A DNA stretch of 64,000 nt from Stenomitos rutilans HA7619-LM2 (lineage in GTDB: Bacteria > Cyanobacteriota > Cyanobacteriia > Leptolyngbyales > Leptolyngbyaceae). Each line of letters starts with the position of its first letter. Within the stretch, counting starts at the first letter, position 1. The stretch spans positions 1 through 64,000 of the forward strand of contig JAHHIE010000016.1 in NCBI GenBank assembly GCA_019358945.1, read 5' to 3'. The notes beneath the pieces were generated by a model. The model ran no database searches. It was not told the origin of the DNA and saw only the letters and a list, made by a program, of their open reading frames with translations. The position numbers were made by a program, and so were the translations under genes. Of this stretch, positions 53,428-62,132 are shown one piece after another.

Positions 53428-53997
53428 AGCTGCACGCTTTGACGATATTAAACCTAGCTCAAATGCGAAATCCTTACGGAGTAAGTCAGCAAACTGCTTA
53501 GAATTCTCATCCTCAGCAAGAATAGAAACAAACTTAGCTAAAGCTTGCTTTACTTCTTCCAACAGTTTCGCAGGATTGACTCTTGTGACTGGTCCAAGGC
53601 GCAAAAGGGTTTCATCTTGCTTTAAATCAAATTCAGCACCCTCTTTTAAACGAGCTTCATGAACCAACCCATTCCGGTATTTATCGTACAAATCATCAGC
53701 ATTTTTCTCTGAACTAAAACTTTGCAATTCTGCTTTGACAAAAGATTTAAATTCTTTTCCTACCTCTCTTCTCCCTATGCGACGTTGAGCAGCTTCATAA
53801 CGGCTCATTGCATCGATTGCACTTAAAATGAGTAAACCAGAGGCAAATGCATAATTCATGCATATTAAGGCAGAAGCTGGCTCTATGTAAAAACCTCTAA
53901 CGCGCTGCTCCCATGCAGCACCTAAATCAGAGTTGTCTAAATCTAAATCAGAGAATTGAAGTTTTGGTGCAAAGTACAAGAAGTCGCCAATTCGCAT
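53422..53997 (-). CDS. HEPN-like protein (candidate RNase), cassette-type gene
   Basis: A 191-residue mostly helical protein. It has YRNGLVHEARL near residue 110, an R-N-x3-H arrangement that matches the RX4-6H active-site motif of HEPN-domain ribonucleases. The remainder (SDLDLDNSDLG, LLILSAIDAMSRYEA) shows no other motif. HEPN proteins often act as toxins beside MNT nucleotidyltransferases; MNT fragments lie 1.5 kb on either side, but no intact partner. Its stop falls within the attC-like site. Confidence 0.6.
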   Translation of the reverse strand: MRIGDFLYFAPKLQFSDLDLDNSDLGAAWEQRVRGFYIEPASALICMNYAFASGLLILSAIDAMSRYEAAQRRIGRREVGKEFKSFVKAELQSFSSEKNADDLYDKYRNGLVHEARLKEGAEFDLKQDETLLRLGPVTRVNPAKLLEEVKQALAKFVSILAEDENSKQFADLLRKDFAFELGLISSKRAAT

Positions 53998-54084
53998 TTC
54001 TTTTAACCGCTCACTAATAGAACTAACTTAAGCATTGAATTCTCAACCGATAACCTTGATGTACCGTCCTAGACGGGGACTAAA

Positions 54085-54172
54085 GCTACCTAACTATTAT
54101 TAGGCTGAAACTTTCCGTATAACACCCCAAATTGGCTGGATAGGCAGAATCTTTCTGTATAACAGCCTGCTT
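54085..54172 (+). repeat. ~80-bp dispersed repeat, copy 1
   Basis: Begins ACCTAACTATTATTAG, then GCTGAAACTTTCCGTATAA and, after a spacer, a second internal ATCTTTCTGTATAAC. It matches the copy at 55932-56020 in sequence and layout. It lies upstream of the DUF2167 gene. Confidence 0.75.
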
Positions 54173-54460
54173 TAGTTTATCCCTGCTTCAGCACTGAGTC
54201 ACTAGCGAACGATTTAATCCAAACGCTTGAGGATTTGAACCGCCGATCGCAGCCTCGTAATTTAAGTTAGAGAGCGATTCCTACTCATTCTGCGAGTTCT
54301 CAGAGTTACGGGCATTCTGGCAATCAGCCAGAGTCTTTGTTCTTAGCCAAATATTTACCTTTATGAAGGCATAACAGGCTGAGCGATCGCTTTTGGGAAT
54401 GATGATTGGAATTGCTGAAGGTCAACGCAGCCAATCCATCATGCCTGAGAGAAGCCACTT
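54173..54460. other. Spacer upstream of the DUF2167 gene
   Basis: About 290 bases between the repeat copy and the gene start. No further feature is recognised. Confidence 0.5.
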
Positions 54461-55399
54461 ATGAGTACAGCCATTCGTTCACCGTTTCGCATCTGCCTTT
54501 TCTTCATCGTTGGATTGCTCATTACACTCAATCTCACGCCCGTTTTTGCCGCTGCCACACCGCCCAAAGTGAACTGGACAGCGGGGCCAAAAGCCGTCTC
54601 TTTGGGTGACAATCTGGCTCAATTAAAGGTACCCAAAGGCTATCTCTTTGCGAATGCTGACGATACTCGTAAATTGATGACCTATCTGGGAAACCCCACC
54701 TCCAATGACGATATTGGGATGGTGGTACCGAATGACAATCAGCAAGATTGGCTGGTAGTCTTTAGCTACAACCCGATCGGCTATGTCAAAGATGATGACT
54801 CGCAGTCGATCGACAAAGATGCCATTCTGCAAAGCATTAAAAACGGCACCGAAGAAGACAACAAAAAGCGACAAGCGCAGGGCGGAGCACCCATCCTCAT
54901 TACGGGTTGGCAAGAACCGCCCCACTACGACCCAGCCTCTCACGATCTGGTATGGTCGATCGCCGCTACCGAAGATGGTAAGCCTCTGATCAACTACAAC
55001 ACGCGCAAACTGGGCCGGAATGGTGTGACAGCGATTAACCTCGTCACATCTCCTGCCAACTTACCCAAAATCAAACCAGAGCTAAACGTCTTAATTGCCA
55101 ACTACGCCTACATTCCCGGTAAGCAATATAGCGATTTCGTCTCTGGGCAAGACAAAGTGGCTGAAATTGGTCTGACCGCGCTCATTGCAGGGGGAGCCGG
55201 AGCCGCTGCGGCCAAAACGGGGCTACTTGCTAAACTGCTGCTGATTTTAGGCGTGGTAGCGAAAAAACTTTGGTTTCTTATTATTCTGGCTTTAGCGGGA
55301 CTTAAGCAGTTGTTTGGCGGCAAGAAAACCCAGCCATCGTCCGACACAGCAACCAAAGCATCGGTTGAAGATCAGTCAGCCGATAAAGCTGGCGATTGA
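54461..55399 (+). CDS. DUF2167 membrane protein
   Basis: A 312-residue envelope protein. A signal peptide or helix (about 10-28) is followed by a periplasmic DUF2167 domain with VPKGYLFANADDTRKLM and GMVVPNDNQQDWLVVFSY, then two C-terminal membrane helices (about 228-275; LLLILGVVAKKLWFLIILAL) and a basic tail. The function is unknown. It lies between the two copies of the ~80-bp repeat. Confidence 0.9.
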   Translation: MSTAIRSPFRICLFFIVGLLITLNLTPVFAAATPPKVNWTAGPKAVSLGDNLAQLKVPKGYLFANADDTRKLMTYLGNPTSNDDIGMVVPNDNQQDWLVVFSYNPIGYVKDDDSQSIDKDAILQSIKNGTEEDNKKRQAQGGAPILITGWQEPPHYDPASHDLVWSIAATEDGKPLINYNTRKLGRNGVTAINLVTSPANLPKIKPELNVLIANYAYIPGKQYSDFVSGQDKVAEIGLTALIAGGAGAAAAKTGLLAKLLLILGVVAKKLWFLIILALAGLKQLFGGKKTQPSSDTATKASVEDQSADKAGD

Positions 55400-55417
55400 A
55401 CGATCGCGCATGGTTGC

Positions 55418-55475
55418 CAAAACTCAATAATCTGTTCGATGGAAGTTCGAGCCTATTCATCATGAGTTTACCTGT
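55418..55475 (-). pseudogene. MNT-type nucleotidyltransferase fragment, second copy
   Basis: The minus strand has a decayed form of the same N-terminus as at 51905-51965: with one frameshift it reads ELP-EQIIEFWQPC. The shared DNA includes AATCTGTTCGAT and AAAACTCA. It lies just after the DUF2167 gene stop, as the other copy lies just after the TPR-CHAT stop. Confidence 0.45.
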
Positions 55476-55521
55476 GCAGAACTTGCGGCTCGTAGAGTTA
55501 AGTTGGTGTGCATGAGCGTGG

Positions 55522-55905
55522 TTAGGCACCGAGACCAGACGATGAAAGCGGACAGACGTCCATCGCTTGAATTAAGCCATGCTCAACGGTGAAACGGTGG
55601 CCGACGTGCTCATCGGCAAGCACAGTTCCGGTTAGATCGCGCACGACCTGATGCACCTCGACCAAAACCTGCCCTACATCCTCCGGGTGAAAGGCAATCG
55701 GCTCAACGTGTGGATTGATCTCGCTCCACTGCTCTGTCCAGTAAGCACGAACTTCTTCAGGCCCACGAACAAAACCACCTTTAAAGGCTCTCGGCCAAGC
55801 CACATCGGGAGTCATGAGTGCGAGGGCGGCATCAATATTACGCGCGTTGAAGGCCGCATACGCTGCACGTAGCAGCTCGATTTTTGGTGCAGGTTGATCC
55901 GACAT
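55522..55905 (-). CDS. SnoaL/NTF2-like protein
   Basis: A 127-residue protein of the NTF2 fold (PKIELLRAAYAAFNARNIDA, ALALMTPDVAWPRAFKGG). Members are small cone-shaped proteins with hydrolase, isomerase or ligand-binding roles. No catalytic assignment can be made from sequence alone. It is on the strand opposite to rbcL and the DUF2167 gene. Confidence 0.88.
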   Translation of the reverse strand: MSDQPAPKIELLRAAYAAFNARNIDAALALMTPDVAWPRAFKGGFVRGPEEVRAYWTEQWSEINPHVEPIAFHPEDVGQVLVEVHQVVRDLTGTVLADEHVGHRFTVEHGLIQAMDVCPLSSSGLGA

Positions 55906-55931
55906 AAGCGATAGGTGAAAGAGATGAGCTG

Positions 55932-56020
55932 GAGCCTAACTAAAGAGATGAGCTGAAACTTTCTGTATAACACCCGCTTTGGATTCAGTAGGCAAACCTT
56001 TATGTATAACGATCCGCTAG
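55932..56020 (+). repeat. ~80-bp dispersed repeat, copy 2
   Basis: Begins GAGCCTAACTAAAG, then GCTGAAACTTTCTGTATAA and a second internal CTTTATGTATAACGATCC. Same orientation and layout as 54085-54172; the two copies bracket the DUF2167 and SnoaL-like genes. Confidence 0.75.
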
Positions 56021-56536
56021 AAATGTGAAGCAATTGTTGCGAAGTGTAACAAAGAGGTGAGAACGGTTTTTGTGAGGGTTTGTTCCTCTCGGACGGCTCT
56101 TGAAAATTCGATCGTATGCTTGCAGCGAGGAACATGCCGATTGGCTGAAACGCCTGTTTTGATGCGTCTGTGCCGATTTTGCGATCGCGCACTCGGTGGC
56201 GAATTATGCAAAAAATGGCATTCTTGTCCACCATTCAATACAACTTTATACGTGGACTCAATTCATAACCTATTGTTATCAAACGATACAGAATGTTTGA
56301 AGCTTAGCTTATTGCTGGTACTCCAATAGCTGATACTATGAGAGCAATCTGAAGGAATTGGGTGAGCAACTCGTTCATTGCACCCAACCTCCCAGATTGC
56401 AAAGATTGGGACACCAACGAATTCTCCATTAGCAGAAGGTGGTTGCTGACTTTCGGATGCGCTCAGGTGAAAGCTTGGCTTGCTTCCGACGATTGCGATC
56501 GGGAAATTTTGTAGAGTTATACAGGAAGGGAGATTT
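56021..56536. other. rbcL upstream region
   Basis: About 515 bases between the repeat copy and the rbcL start. It holds the putative rbcL promoter and a ~190-base leader. No other gene or RNA was recognised. Confidence 0.55.
56312..56339 (+). promoter_or_regulatory. Putative rbcL promoter
   Basis: TTGCTG (56312-56317) and TACTAT (56334-56339), 16 bases apart, fit a sigma-70 type promoter. Transcription would start near 56346, giving a leader of about 190 bases, a plausible length for cyanobacterial rbcL. It was found by eye only. Confidence 0.35.
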
Positions 56537-57967
56537 ATGTCTTACGCGCAAACAAGAACCCAGGCGAAGTCTGGGTACGAGGCTGGTGTTAAGGAGTACA
56601 AATTAACGTACTACACGCCGGACTACACTCCAAAAGACACCGACCTTTTGGCCGCCTTTCGTGTGACCCCACAGCCAGGCGTTCCGTTTGAAGAAGCAGG
56701 TGCTGCGGTTGCCGCCGAATCTTCTACAGGTACCTGGACGACTGTTTGGACTGACCTTTTAACCGACCTCGATCGCTACAAAGGTCGCTGCTATGACATC
56801 GAACCCGTTCCCGGTGAAGACAACCAGTTCATTGCATACATTGCCTATCCTTTGGACTTGTTTGAGGAAGGGTCTGTCACCAACGTCTTTACCTCGATCG
56901 TGGGTAACGTGTTTGGCTTCAAAGCTCTGAAAGCGCTGCGTTTAGAAGATTTGCGGATTCCCGTTGCGTATCTAAAGACCTTCCAAGGGCCTCCTCATGG
57001 TATTCAGGTTGAGCGCGACAAAATCAACAAGTATGGTCGTCCGTTGCTCGGTTGCACCATTAAGCCCAAGCTCGGTTTGTCTGCAAAGAATTACGGTCGT
57101 GCCGTGTATGAGTGTCTGCGCGGTGGTTTGGACTTCACCAAAGATGATGAAAACATCAACTCGGCACCCTTTCAGCGCTGGCGCGATCGCTTCTCCTTCG
57201 TGGCTGAAGCTATCTACAAAGCTCAGGCTGAAACGGGCGAAATCAAGGGTCACTACCTGAACGTTACAGCTCCTACCTGCGAAGAAATGCTGAAGCGGGC
57301 TGAGTACGCGAAAGAACTCGAAATGCCCATCATCATGCATGACTACCTGACCGCAGGTTTCACTGCTAACACTACACTGGCCCACTGGTGCCGTGATAAC
57401 GGTGTCTTGCTCCACATTCACCGAGCCATGCACGCGGTCATCGATCGCCAGAAGAACCACGGGATTCACTTCCGCGTGTTGGCGAAAGCACTCCGCATGT
57501 CCGGTGGTGACCACATCCACACAGGTACCGTTGTGGGTAAACTCGAAGGCGACAAAGCCATCACCCTTGGTTTCATCGACCTACTGCGCGAAAACTACAT
57601 CGAGAAAGATCGCTCTCGCGGGATCTACTTCACTCAGGACTGGGCTTCCATGCCCGGAGTCATGGCTGTAGCCTCCGGTGGTATCCACGTATGGCACATG
57701 CCTGCGCTTGTGGAAATCTTCGGCGATGACTCCGTGCTGCAATTTGGTGGTGGCACCCTGGGTCATCCCTGGGGTAACGCTCCGGGTGCAACCGCTAACC
57801 GCGTTGCGCTAGAAGCTTGCGTTCAGGCTCGTAACGAAGGTCGCGACTTGATGCGTGAAGGTGGCGACATCATCCGTGCTGCTTGCAAGTGGTCGCCTGA
57901 ACTGGCAGTTGCTTGCGAACTGTGGAAAGAGATCAAGTTTGAGTTTGACGCAATGGATACCATTTAA
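56537..57967 (+). CDS. rbcL: Rubisco large subunit, form IB
   Basis: The 476-residue catalytic subunit that fixes CO2 onto ribulose bisphosphate inside carboxysomes. It contains [13 protein letters not shown] (carbamylated Lys and metal ligands), [15 protein letters not shown] and the loop-6 surroundings GKLEGDK. The sequence and the neighbouring rbcX and rbcS show form IB. The ATG at 56537 has GGAAGGGAG upstream; 19 further in-frame codons upstream are not family sequence. First gene of the rbcL-rbcX-rbcS operon. Confidence 0.99.
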   Translation: MSYAQTRTQAKSGYEAGVKEYKLTYYTPDYTPKDTDLLAAFRVTPQPGVPFEEAGAAVAAESSTGTWTTVWTDLLTDLDRYKGRCYDIEPVPGEDNQFIAYIAYPLDLFEEGSVTNVFTSIVGNVFGFKALKALRLEDLRIPVAYLKTFQGPPHGIQVERDKINKYGRPLLGCTIKPKLGLSAKNYGRAVYECLRGGLDFTKDDENINSAPFQRWRDRFSFVAEAIYKAQAETGEIKGHYLNVTAPTCEEMLKRAEYAKELEMPIIMHDYLTAGFTANTTLAHWCRDNGVLLHIHRAMHAVIDRQKNHGIHFRVLAKALRMSGGDHIHTGTVVGKLEGDKAITLGFIDLLRENYIEKDRSRGIYFTQDWASMPGVMAVASGGIHVWHMPALVEIFGDDSVLQFGGGTLGHPWGNAPGATANRVALEACVQARNEGRDLMREGGDIIRAACKWSPELAVACELWKEIKFEFDAMDTI

Positions 57968-57981
57968 TCGTCACGGATGGA

Positions 57982-58029
57982 GGATGAAGGACCAATGACG
58001 CTTTGCTCGTCTGACTCCATCCTTCATCC
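57982..58029 (+). promoter_or_regulatory. Stem-loop between rbcL and rbcX
   Basis: GGATGAAGGA (57982-57991) and TCCTTCATCC (58020-58029) form a perfect 10-bp stem with a 28-base loop, starting 15 bases after the rbcL stop. It could stabilise the rbcL message or lower read-through to rbcX-rbcS. Confidence 0.5.
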
Positions 58030-58051
58030 TTCCCAACTCATCTTGTTCGCT

Positions 58052-58447
58052 ATGGATCTAAAGCAAATTGCCAAAGATACGGCCAAGACGCTGGTGAGCT
58101 ACTTGACGTATCAGTCTGTGCGAACGGTGATTGCTCAACTCAGTGAAACGGACCCGCCCCAAGCGTTCTGGTTGCAAAGCTTTTCATCACGAGAAAAGAT
58201 TCAGGATGGTGAAGCCTATCTAAAGGCTCTCTTTCAAGAGCGCCAAGATCTGGCCTTTCGCATTCTGACCGTTAGAGAGCATCTAGCAGAAGAGATTGCT
58301 GATGTATTGCCTGAAATGCTTCGCACAAGCATACAGCAGGCCAATATGGATCAGCGTCGGCGACAGTTGGAGCGGATGACGCAGTTGGATCTCTCTGTTC
58401 CTAGCGTCAATCCAGAGCAAGAGCCAAATTCTGAAGAAATCGGATGA
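58052..58447 (+). CDS. rbcX: Rubisco assembly chaperone RbcX
   Basis: A 131-residue dimeric chaperone that clamps the C-terminal tail of RbcL during octamer assembly. The start MDLKQIAKDTAKTLVSYLTY, the QLSETDPP and the LQERQDLAFRILTVREHLAE region (abridged FQERQDLAFRILTVREHLAE) are typical. ATG at 58052 is the family start; the frame opens further upstream through the stem-loop. It lies between rbcL and rbcS as in most beta-cyanobacteria. Confidence 0.95.
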   Translation: MDLKQIAKDTAKTLVSYLTYQSVRTVIAQLSETDPPQAFWLQSFSSREKIQDGEAYLKALFQERQDLAFRILTVREHLAEEIADVLPEMLRTSIQQANMDQRRRQLERMTQLDLSVPSVNPEQEPNSEEIG

Positions 58448-58532
58448 ATCTGGTTAACCGCTAGTTGTGAATTTTTCCACACGAATGGTTAACACCTGAA
58501 CAACTCGCTACTATTACCCAATCGAGAAATCT

Positions 58533-58859
58533 ATGAGAACCTTACCGTTTGAGCGTCGTTATGAGACGTTTTCCTATCTGCCCTTGATGGACAACAACCA
58601 GATCTCTCGCCAGATTCAGTACACGCTGGATCAGGGATTCTTCCCTGGCGTTGAGTTTACCAATGACCCCAGCGCTGAAGCTCATTACTGGACGTTGTGG
58701 AAGTTGCCTATGTTTGGCGCACGCTCTCCTCAAGAAGTGCTGAATGAAGTGCAGCAGTGCAAGTCTGAGTACCCCAACAGCTACATTCGTGTGGTGGCGT
58801 TTGACAACATCAAGCAGTGCCAGGTGATGAGCTTTATCGTTCAGAAGCCACGCCATTAA
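58533..58859 (+). CDS. rbcS: Rubisco small subunit
   Basis: The 108-residue small subunit that caps the L8 core. It starts [17 protein letters not shown] and has the conserved [15 protein letters not shown] and [14 protein letters not shown]. Full length for cyanobacteria. It is 85 bases after rbcX and ends the core rbc operon. Confidence 0.98.
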   Translation: MRTLPFERRYETFSYLPLMDNNQISRQIQYTLDQGFFPGVEFTNDPSAEAHYWTLWKLPMFGARSPQEVLNEVQQCKSEYPNSYIRVVAFDNIKQCQVMSFIVQKPRH

Positions 58860-58888
58860 TGGGTGATGGTTCACTAATGTGATGGGAA

Positions 58889-58930
58889 GCGGGGTAGGGT
58901 AGGCAATGCCTGCTTTATCCCACTTTTTAT
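58889..58930 (+). terminator. Possible terminator after rbcS
   Basis: GTAGGCA and TGCCTGC form a short stem inside a GGG...CCC clamp, followed by ACTTTTTAT. It lies 30 bases after the rbcS stop and immediately before the hydrolase gene. The stem is short and mixed, so termination may be partial. Confidence 0.35.
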
Positions 58931-59542
58931 ATGATGACCGATCGCGATATCCGTTTCTGCTTTCTCGGTGAGTCGTTTGTCAATGGCACAGGCGATCGCA
59001 CCCATCTGGGTTGGACGGGTAGACTGTGCCAAACCCTGTCTCAACGGGGCGATCGCGTGACCTACTACAACCTGGGAATTCGGCGCGAAACCAGCACTGA
59101 GCTTCTAGGACGCTGGCAGCAAGAGTGTGATCGCCGCCTGCCTCCAAGCTGTCATCATCGCGTTGTTTTTTGCTTTGGAGCGAATGACACGACATTGAAC
59201 GATGGCGGCATGCGTGTGGAGCTGGCGCAATCGCTGGCAAATGCTCGACAGATTTTGAGTGTGGCTCAGCAGACCTATCCAGTTCTAATGATGGGCCCAG
59301 CGCCGATCGCTGATGATGACGCGCAAAACGCCAGAATTCACGAGTTATCAGGCCACTTTGCCCAACTCTGTGAAACGCTTAAGATTCCATATTTAGACAT
59401 CTTTACGCCTCTAAGCCGATCAGCTACCTGGATGCAAGAAGCAAAGGCAGGCGATGGTGCTCACCCAGATGCAGGAGGCTACACCGAACTCGCTCATATC
59501 GTTCAAGCGTGGCCTGCCTGGAACGCCTTCATCTGTTTCTAA
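58931..59542 (+). CDS. SGNH/GDSL-type hydrolase
   Basis: A 203-residue esterase-like protein. Block I reads GES (residues 13-15) instead of GDS, keeping the Ser nucleophile; the Gly/Asn oxyanion residues are in GAND (VFCFGANDT), and the catalytic Asp-His pair in GDGAHPDAGGY. The substrate is unknown. It sits between rbcS and rca on the same strand, which is unusual for a Rubisco cluster; a link to CO2 fixation is not shown. There is no signal peptide, so it is cytosolic. Confidence 0.88.
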   Translation: MMTDRDIRFCFLGESFVNGTGDRTHLGWTGRLCQTLSQRGDRVTYYNLGIRRETSTELLGRWQQECDRRLPPSCHHRVVFCFGANDTTLNDGGMRVELAQSLANARQILSVAQQTYPVLMMGPAPIADDDAQNARIHELSGHFAQLCETLKIPYLDIFTPLSRSATWMQEAKAGDGAHPDAGGYTELAHIVQAWPAWNAFICF

Positions 59543-59598
59543 CTCCCTCACTCCTGACTCCTGACTCCTCACCCCTCTCTCTCCGCCAACAAAGACCT

Positions 59599-60930
59599 AT
59601 GAGCTACTACGTTTCGCCTCGCTTTCTCGACAAACTTTCGGTTCACATTACCAAAAACTTTCTGGATATTCCCAGCGTTAAAGTGCCGCTAATTTTAGGC
59701 ATTCACGGGCGTAAGGGCGAAGGCAAATCTTTTCAGTGCGAACTCGCGTTTGAGCGCATGGGTGTCAATGTAGTTTACATGTCTGCTGGGGAACTCGAAA
59801 GCCCAGATGCAGGCGATCCCGGACGATTGGTGCGCTTGCGCTACCGCGAGGCAGCCGAACTGGTGAAGGTGCGCGGCAAAATGGCGGTGTTGATGATTAA
59901 TGACATTGACGCAGGTGCTGGACGGGTCGATCAATACACGCAATACACCGTAAACACTCAAAACGTGAACGGGACGTTGATGAATATTGCCGACAATCCC
60001 ACAAACGTCCAGCTTCCCGGTAGCTACGAACTGGAACCCAATCGACGTGTGCCGATTATTGTGACGGGGAATGACTTTTCCACACTGTATGCACCGTTAA
60101 TCCGCGATGGGCGGATGGAGAAGTTTTTCTGGGAACCCGATCGCACCGATCGCGTTGGCGTTGTGAGCGGCATTTTCGAGGCCGATGGGGTGCAGCGTGG
60201 AGCCGTCGAAACTCTGGTAGACACCTTTCTCGATCAGTCGATCGACTTTTACGGAGCCATCCGATCGCGTCTCTATGACGAACAGGTCAAAGCCTTAATT
60301 GACGAAGTAGGAATCGATCGCATCTCGCAGCGGGTGGTCAACAGCGAACAGTCCGCACCCATCTTTCGCAAACCGAACTTCAACCTGCCGCATTTGCTTG
60401 AAGTGGGTCATCAACTCGTCGCCGAACAGCGCCGCATTCAAGAGATGGGGCTGGCAGAGCAATACAACAAAGCGCTGTACTTTAACCGGAAGCTGGGCGA
60501 TGTCGATCGGGACGCTCTCAAACAACCCGCACCTGCCAACACGTCCTCGTACTACCACAAGTATGAAGATAGTCATACTGCTGGCAGTGGCAATGGCAAG
60601 AGCGAGTATCCGTCATCACCTGCGAGCTATGCGGGACAGCCCTCCAGCACCAAGCTCACTCCAGATGTGGTAACCCAGGTCAACCAGATTTTGAAGCAAG
60701 GGCTGCGGCTGGGCATTGAAACCGTGGACGAGCGACGCTTCCGCGCCAACTCCTGGAATTCCTATGGTGCTTTTCAGGGACAGGCATCAGAGGCGATCGC
60801 GGCTCTAGAGTCCTGCCTTGCTGAAAATGCCAAAAGCTACGTCCGGCTTGTAGGCATCGATCCTGAGAATCGACGCAGAGTAACAGAGACAATCATTCAA
60901 CGACCCAACGGCAAAGTCGCCTCAGCCTAG
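59599..60930 (+). CDS. rca: Rubisco activase with small-subunit-like domain
   Basis: A 443-residue AAA+ ATPase that removes sugar phosphates from Rubisco. Walker A GRKGEGKS is at 37-44 and Walker B MINDIDAG at 99-106; NDFSTLYAPLIRDGRMEKF contains the arginine-finger region. After a Ser/Pro linker (about 330-350) comes a SSUL domain (about 350-435; TVDERRFRANSWNS and SYVRLVGIDPENRRRV), which docks the enzyme to Rubisco in carboxysomes. ATG at 59599 is the family start. It lies 0.7 kb after rbcS. Confidence 0.96.
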   Translation: MSYYVSPRFLDKLSVHITKNFLDIPSVKVPLILGIHGRKGEGKSFQCELAFERMGVNVVYMSAGELESPDAGDPGRLVRLRYREAAELVKVRGKMAVLMINDIDAGAGRVDQYTQYTVNTQNVNGTLMNIADNPTNVQLPGSYELEPNRRVPIIVTGNDFSTLYAPLIRDGRMEKFFWEPDRTDRVGVVSGIFEADGVQRGAVETLVDTFLDQSIDFYGAIRSRLYDEQVKALIDEVGIDRISQRVVNSEQSAPIFRKPNFNLPHLLEVGHQLVAEQRRIQEMGLAEQYNKALYFNRKLGDVDRDALKQPAPANTSSYYHKYEDSHTAGSGNGKSEYPSSPASYAGQPSSTKLTPDVVTQVNQILKQGLRLGIETVDERRFRANSWNSYGAFQGQASEAIAALESCLAENAKSYVRLVGIDPENRRRVTETIIQRPNGKVASA

Positions 60931-60938
60931 AAACCCTT

Positions 60939-60970
60939 TTGTAGGAACGTTACATGTAACGTCCCTACAA
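60939..60970. repeat. 32-bp near-perfect palindrome
   Basis: TTGTAGGAACGTTACATG is followed by TAACGTCCCTACAA; the arms pair throughout except for one position. It falls in the 47-base spacer between the convergent rca and PEP-CTERM genes and may end transcription from both sides. Very similar palindromes are scattered in many cyanobacterial genomes. Confidence 0.75.
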
Positions 60971-60977
60971 GACAGAA

Positions 60978-62132
60978 CTAAAGCTTGACCTGCGATCGAC
61001 GTTGCCGCAACCGAGCTAACCCTAAACCACCCAAACCAAGCAGTAGGCCTGCAACCGTTGACGGTTCTGGTACAGCAGCCGTCGTCGCCACAACGCCGAT
61101 CGGACGAATCAAACCACCGCTTGTAAACAGATCGCCTGAGAAGGTATCAGCGCTACCCTGTGCACCAGCATAGGCCAGCACAGAACCGAGGTTCGCGTTT
61201 GTATAGTCAAACCCAATCACGTAAAGATCATCACTGTTGGCACCCGACCCAAAGGTAAGGCTACCAATAAAGTTACTGCTGGGTATAGTACCTGTGTAAT
61301 TAGTAGACAAAACACTGAGCAGATTGCCCTCCAGGTCATACTGCCGTACACCCGCCGCAAAGTCACTGACGTAAAGACTATCTTCTGTAGGCGATAGCGC
61401 CAGCCCCAATAAACTAATAAACCCAGGCGTTTCTGACAACAGTGCTGGTTGATCAGCAAAAACGCTGGGCGTCGTCGTTGGTGCTAAACCTGACACCTGC
61501 TCTGGGCTATAGCGCAACACCTGACTAGCATACGCAAAGGCTAAATCGCCCTTGGCATCATTGGCAGTGCCCTCAGTCGTGACGTAGAGGCTGCCATCAG
61601 GACCAAACAGCAATCCGTTAGGCCCGTTTAAGCCATTCAGCGAACCCAAGCCACCATTGTTGTCGGAAGCAAAAACACCTAGGAATGCTCCGGAGATTGA
61701 GTCATACCGCAGAATTTCGTTCGTCCGAAAACTACTGACATAAAGGCTACCATCTGGCCCAAACGCATTACCGTAAGGTCGCGTTAACCCACCACCAGAA
61801 GCGGCGACACCCAGAAACTCTCCTGTCAGGCTATAGCGAAGCACAGCGGAGTCTTGAGGGTAGGCAGCGTTGAAGAGATTCAAACCGCTATCGCCGCCAC
61901 TGCTGACGTAGACGTTACCATCAGGCCCGATCGTGAGGTCATCGGGTGCTCGTAGCCCGCCTAAACCGGGTGTCACAAAGTTACCCTGAAAGATGCCAGT
62001 GCTTTCATCAAAAACGATGATATTGTTGCTGTCGCTGTTGCCAATCAGTAAAGCTGCTTCTGCCTTGGATGCAGCCAGGCCGAGCAGCGTGAAAAGACCG
62101 AGAAGAACAGGAATAGGCAGGCGAATCTTCAT
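60978..62132 (-). CDS. PEP-CTERM beta-propeller protein
   Basis: A 384-residue exported protein. A signal peptide (about 5-26) is followed by about six NHL/SMP-30 type blades (FGPDGSLYVSS, IGPDGNVYVSSG, FGPDGSLYVTT). The end is a PEP-CTERM sorting signal: VPEPSTVAGLLLGLGGLGLA and the basic RLRQRRSQ. An exosortase should cut and attach it to the cell surface or export it. The ligand or role is unknown. Convergent with rca. Confidence 0.9.
   Translation of the reverse strand: MKIRLPIPVLLGLFTLLGLAASKAEAALLIGNSDSNNIIVFDESTGIFQGNFVTPGLGGLRAPDDLTIGPDGNVYVSSGGDSGLNLFNAAYPQDSAVLRYSLTGEFLGVAASGGGLTRPYGNAFGPDGSLYVSSFRTNEILRYDSISGAFLGVFASDNNGGLGSLNGLNGPNGLLFGPDGSLYVTTEGTANDAKGDLAFAYASQVLRYSPEQVSGLAPTTTPSVFADQPALLSETPGFISLLGLALSPTEDSLYVSDFAAGVRQYDLEGNLLSVLSTNYTGTIPSSNFIGSLTFGSGANSDDLYVIGFDYTNANLGSVLAYAGAQGSADTFSGDLFTSGGLIRPIGVVATTAAVPEPSTVAGLLLGLGGLGLARLRQRRSQVKL

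Noticed and set aside
56480-56536. Longer RbcL start upstream of 56537
   Set aside because: Family sequence starts with MSYAQT at 56537, directly after a ribosome-binding site.
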